From: Arthrobacter pascens
GTDB lineage: Bacteria; Actinomycetota; Actinomycetes; Actinomycetales; Micrococcaceae
DNA length: 40,804 nucleotides
Assembly (NCBI RefSeq): GCF_017052465.1
Contig: NZ_JAFHKT010000098.1
Location: 1-40,804, forward strand
Direction: 5' to 3'
Shown here: positions 40,541 through 40,804 of the stretch, one piece after another
Numbering within the stretch: position 1 is the stretch's first letter
How the letters are laid out: each line of letters starts with the position of its first letter
Translations under genes and position numbers: made by a program
The notes under the pieces: model-generated
What the model was told of the DNA's origin: nothing
Database searches by the model: none
Seen by the model: only the letters and a program-made list of their open reading frames with translations

Positions 40541-40579
40541 GCCGGACCGGGGACCGATGGGGGACAGCCCCGGCCCGGC
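40541..40579 (-). promoter_or_regulatory. Leader hairpin of the secreted repeat-protein mRNA
   Basis: A 12-bp stem with one G-U (40541-40552 with 40568-40579) whose loop carries GATGGGGGACA (40556-40566, plus-strand writing), identical to the loop of the hairpin at 38481-38522 and at the same distance from the promoter. It ends 30 bases before the ATG. A mRNA-stability or binding element is plausible. Confidence 0.6.
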
Positions 40580-40591
40580 GCTTACACATAC

Positions 40592-40624
40592 GTAATCGCA
40601 GCGGACGGTGCGCAGGTTACGCGG
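40592..40624 (-). promoter_or_regulatory. ECF (SigD-like) promoter, copy 2
   Basis: On the minus strand CCGCGTAAC (40616-40624), 17 bases, CGATTAC (40592-40598). Same elements and spacing as the site at 38534-38566. The expected start is near 40585, giving a 75-base leader for the secreted repeat protein. Confidence 0.65.
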
Positions 40625-40639
40625 CAACGAACATTTTTT

Positions 40640-40804
40640 TCAGGCCGGATACACGACGACGGCGGCGGGGGCCCCCCCCCACGGGGCCCCCCCCCCCCGG
40701 GGGTTTACCGGCCCGGAAAAAATTTAGGTGGGGCCCGACCAGCCCCCCCCCCCCCCGGCGGAAGGCTGTTTTTTCCCCCGGGCCCGGGGGGGCCCCCACC
40801 CGCC
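40640..40804. other. Low-quality contig-end sequence
   Basis: Dominated by runs of up to about 14 C and by G-runs, with no coding character or continuation of the flanking promoter region. It looks like sequencing or assembly noise; I see no feature in it. Confidence 0.75.

Overview
The window is high-GC DNA whose gene content, GTG/TTG start use and protein families fit an actinobacterium of the Micrococcaceae (Arthrobacter or Pseudarthrobacter type). Coding is dense on both strands. It is an ordinary chromosomal segment: one tRNA, the small SRP RNA, dnaX-recR, lysC and purSQL, with no phage, plasmid, CRISPR or IS signature. The last ~165 bases are C/G homopolymer runs that look like low-quality contig-end sequence.

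Layout. 1-4000: end of a sugar-phosphate isomerase/epimerase, a GNAT acetyltransferase, and a minus-strand pair made of a GT4 glycosyltransferase and a glycogen-debranching-type glucosidase. 4200-7750: FrnE/DsbA-like oxidoreductase, TetR regulator, LytR_C membrane protein with a ParB-like small protein, and a HAD hydrolase. 7800-12730: a Stealth-type sugar-phosphate transferase, a metallophosphoesterase, and a secreted M23 peptidase with a very long Pro-rich tail. 12978-20123: MpaB-like oxygenase, tRNA-Ser(GGA), Nif3-like small protein, SRP RNA, dnaX, recR and lysC (with a probable internal start for a beta subunit). 20200-21311: two related small proteins and an OhrR-like MarR regulator with a palindromic operator. 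21430-29300: two secreted Vpr-like subtilases enclosing a translationally coupled three-gene operon that encodes a lipoprotein subtilisin-inhibitor (SSI) domain, a protein of the family usually labelled 3-methyladenine DNA glycosylase, and a second, leaderless SSI domain lacking one disulfide. 29591-33365: small membrane protein and purS-purQ-purL. 33390-34494: a frameshifted DUF559 endonuclease gene bracketed by two copies of a hairpin repeat. 34501-38316: a minus-strand run of small metabolic or unknown genes, an isopenicillin-N-synthase-like oxygenase and a CoA-binding protein. 38481-40624: an ECF sigma / Pro-rich anti-sigma pair resembling SigD-RsdA, a secreted Ala-Pro-Val repeat protein, and two copies of a promoter-plus-hairpin module.

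The observations I rate highest are: (1) the protease/inhibitor locus, where an exported and an apparently cytoplasmic SSI domain share the same reactive-site segment; (2) the duplicated module of an SigD-like promoter followed by a hairpin with an identical 11-nt loop, one copy leading the secreted repeat protein and the other leading only a terminator, so possibly a small RNA; (3) the hairpin repeats around the DUF559 gene; (4) a recurring geometry in which a -10-like hexamer lies exactly six bases before the start codon, suggesting leaderless transcription of about eight genes. Functions are read from sequence motifs and memory of families; no database search was run.
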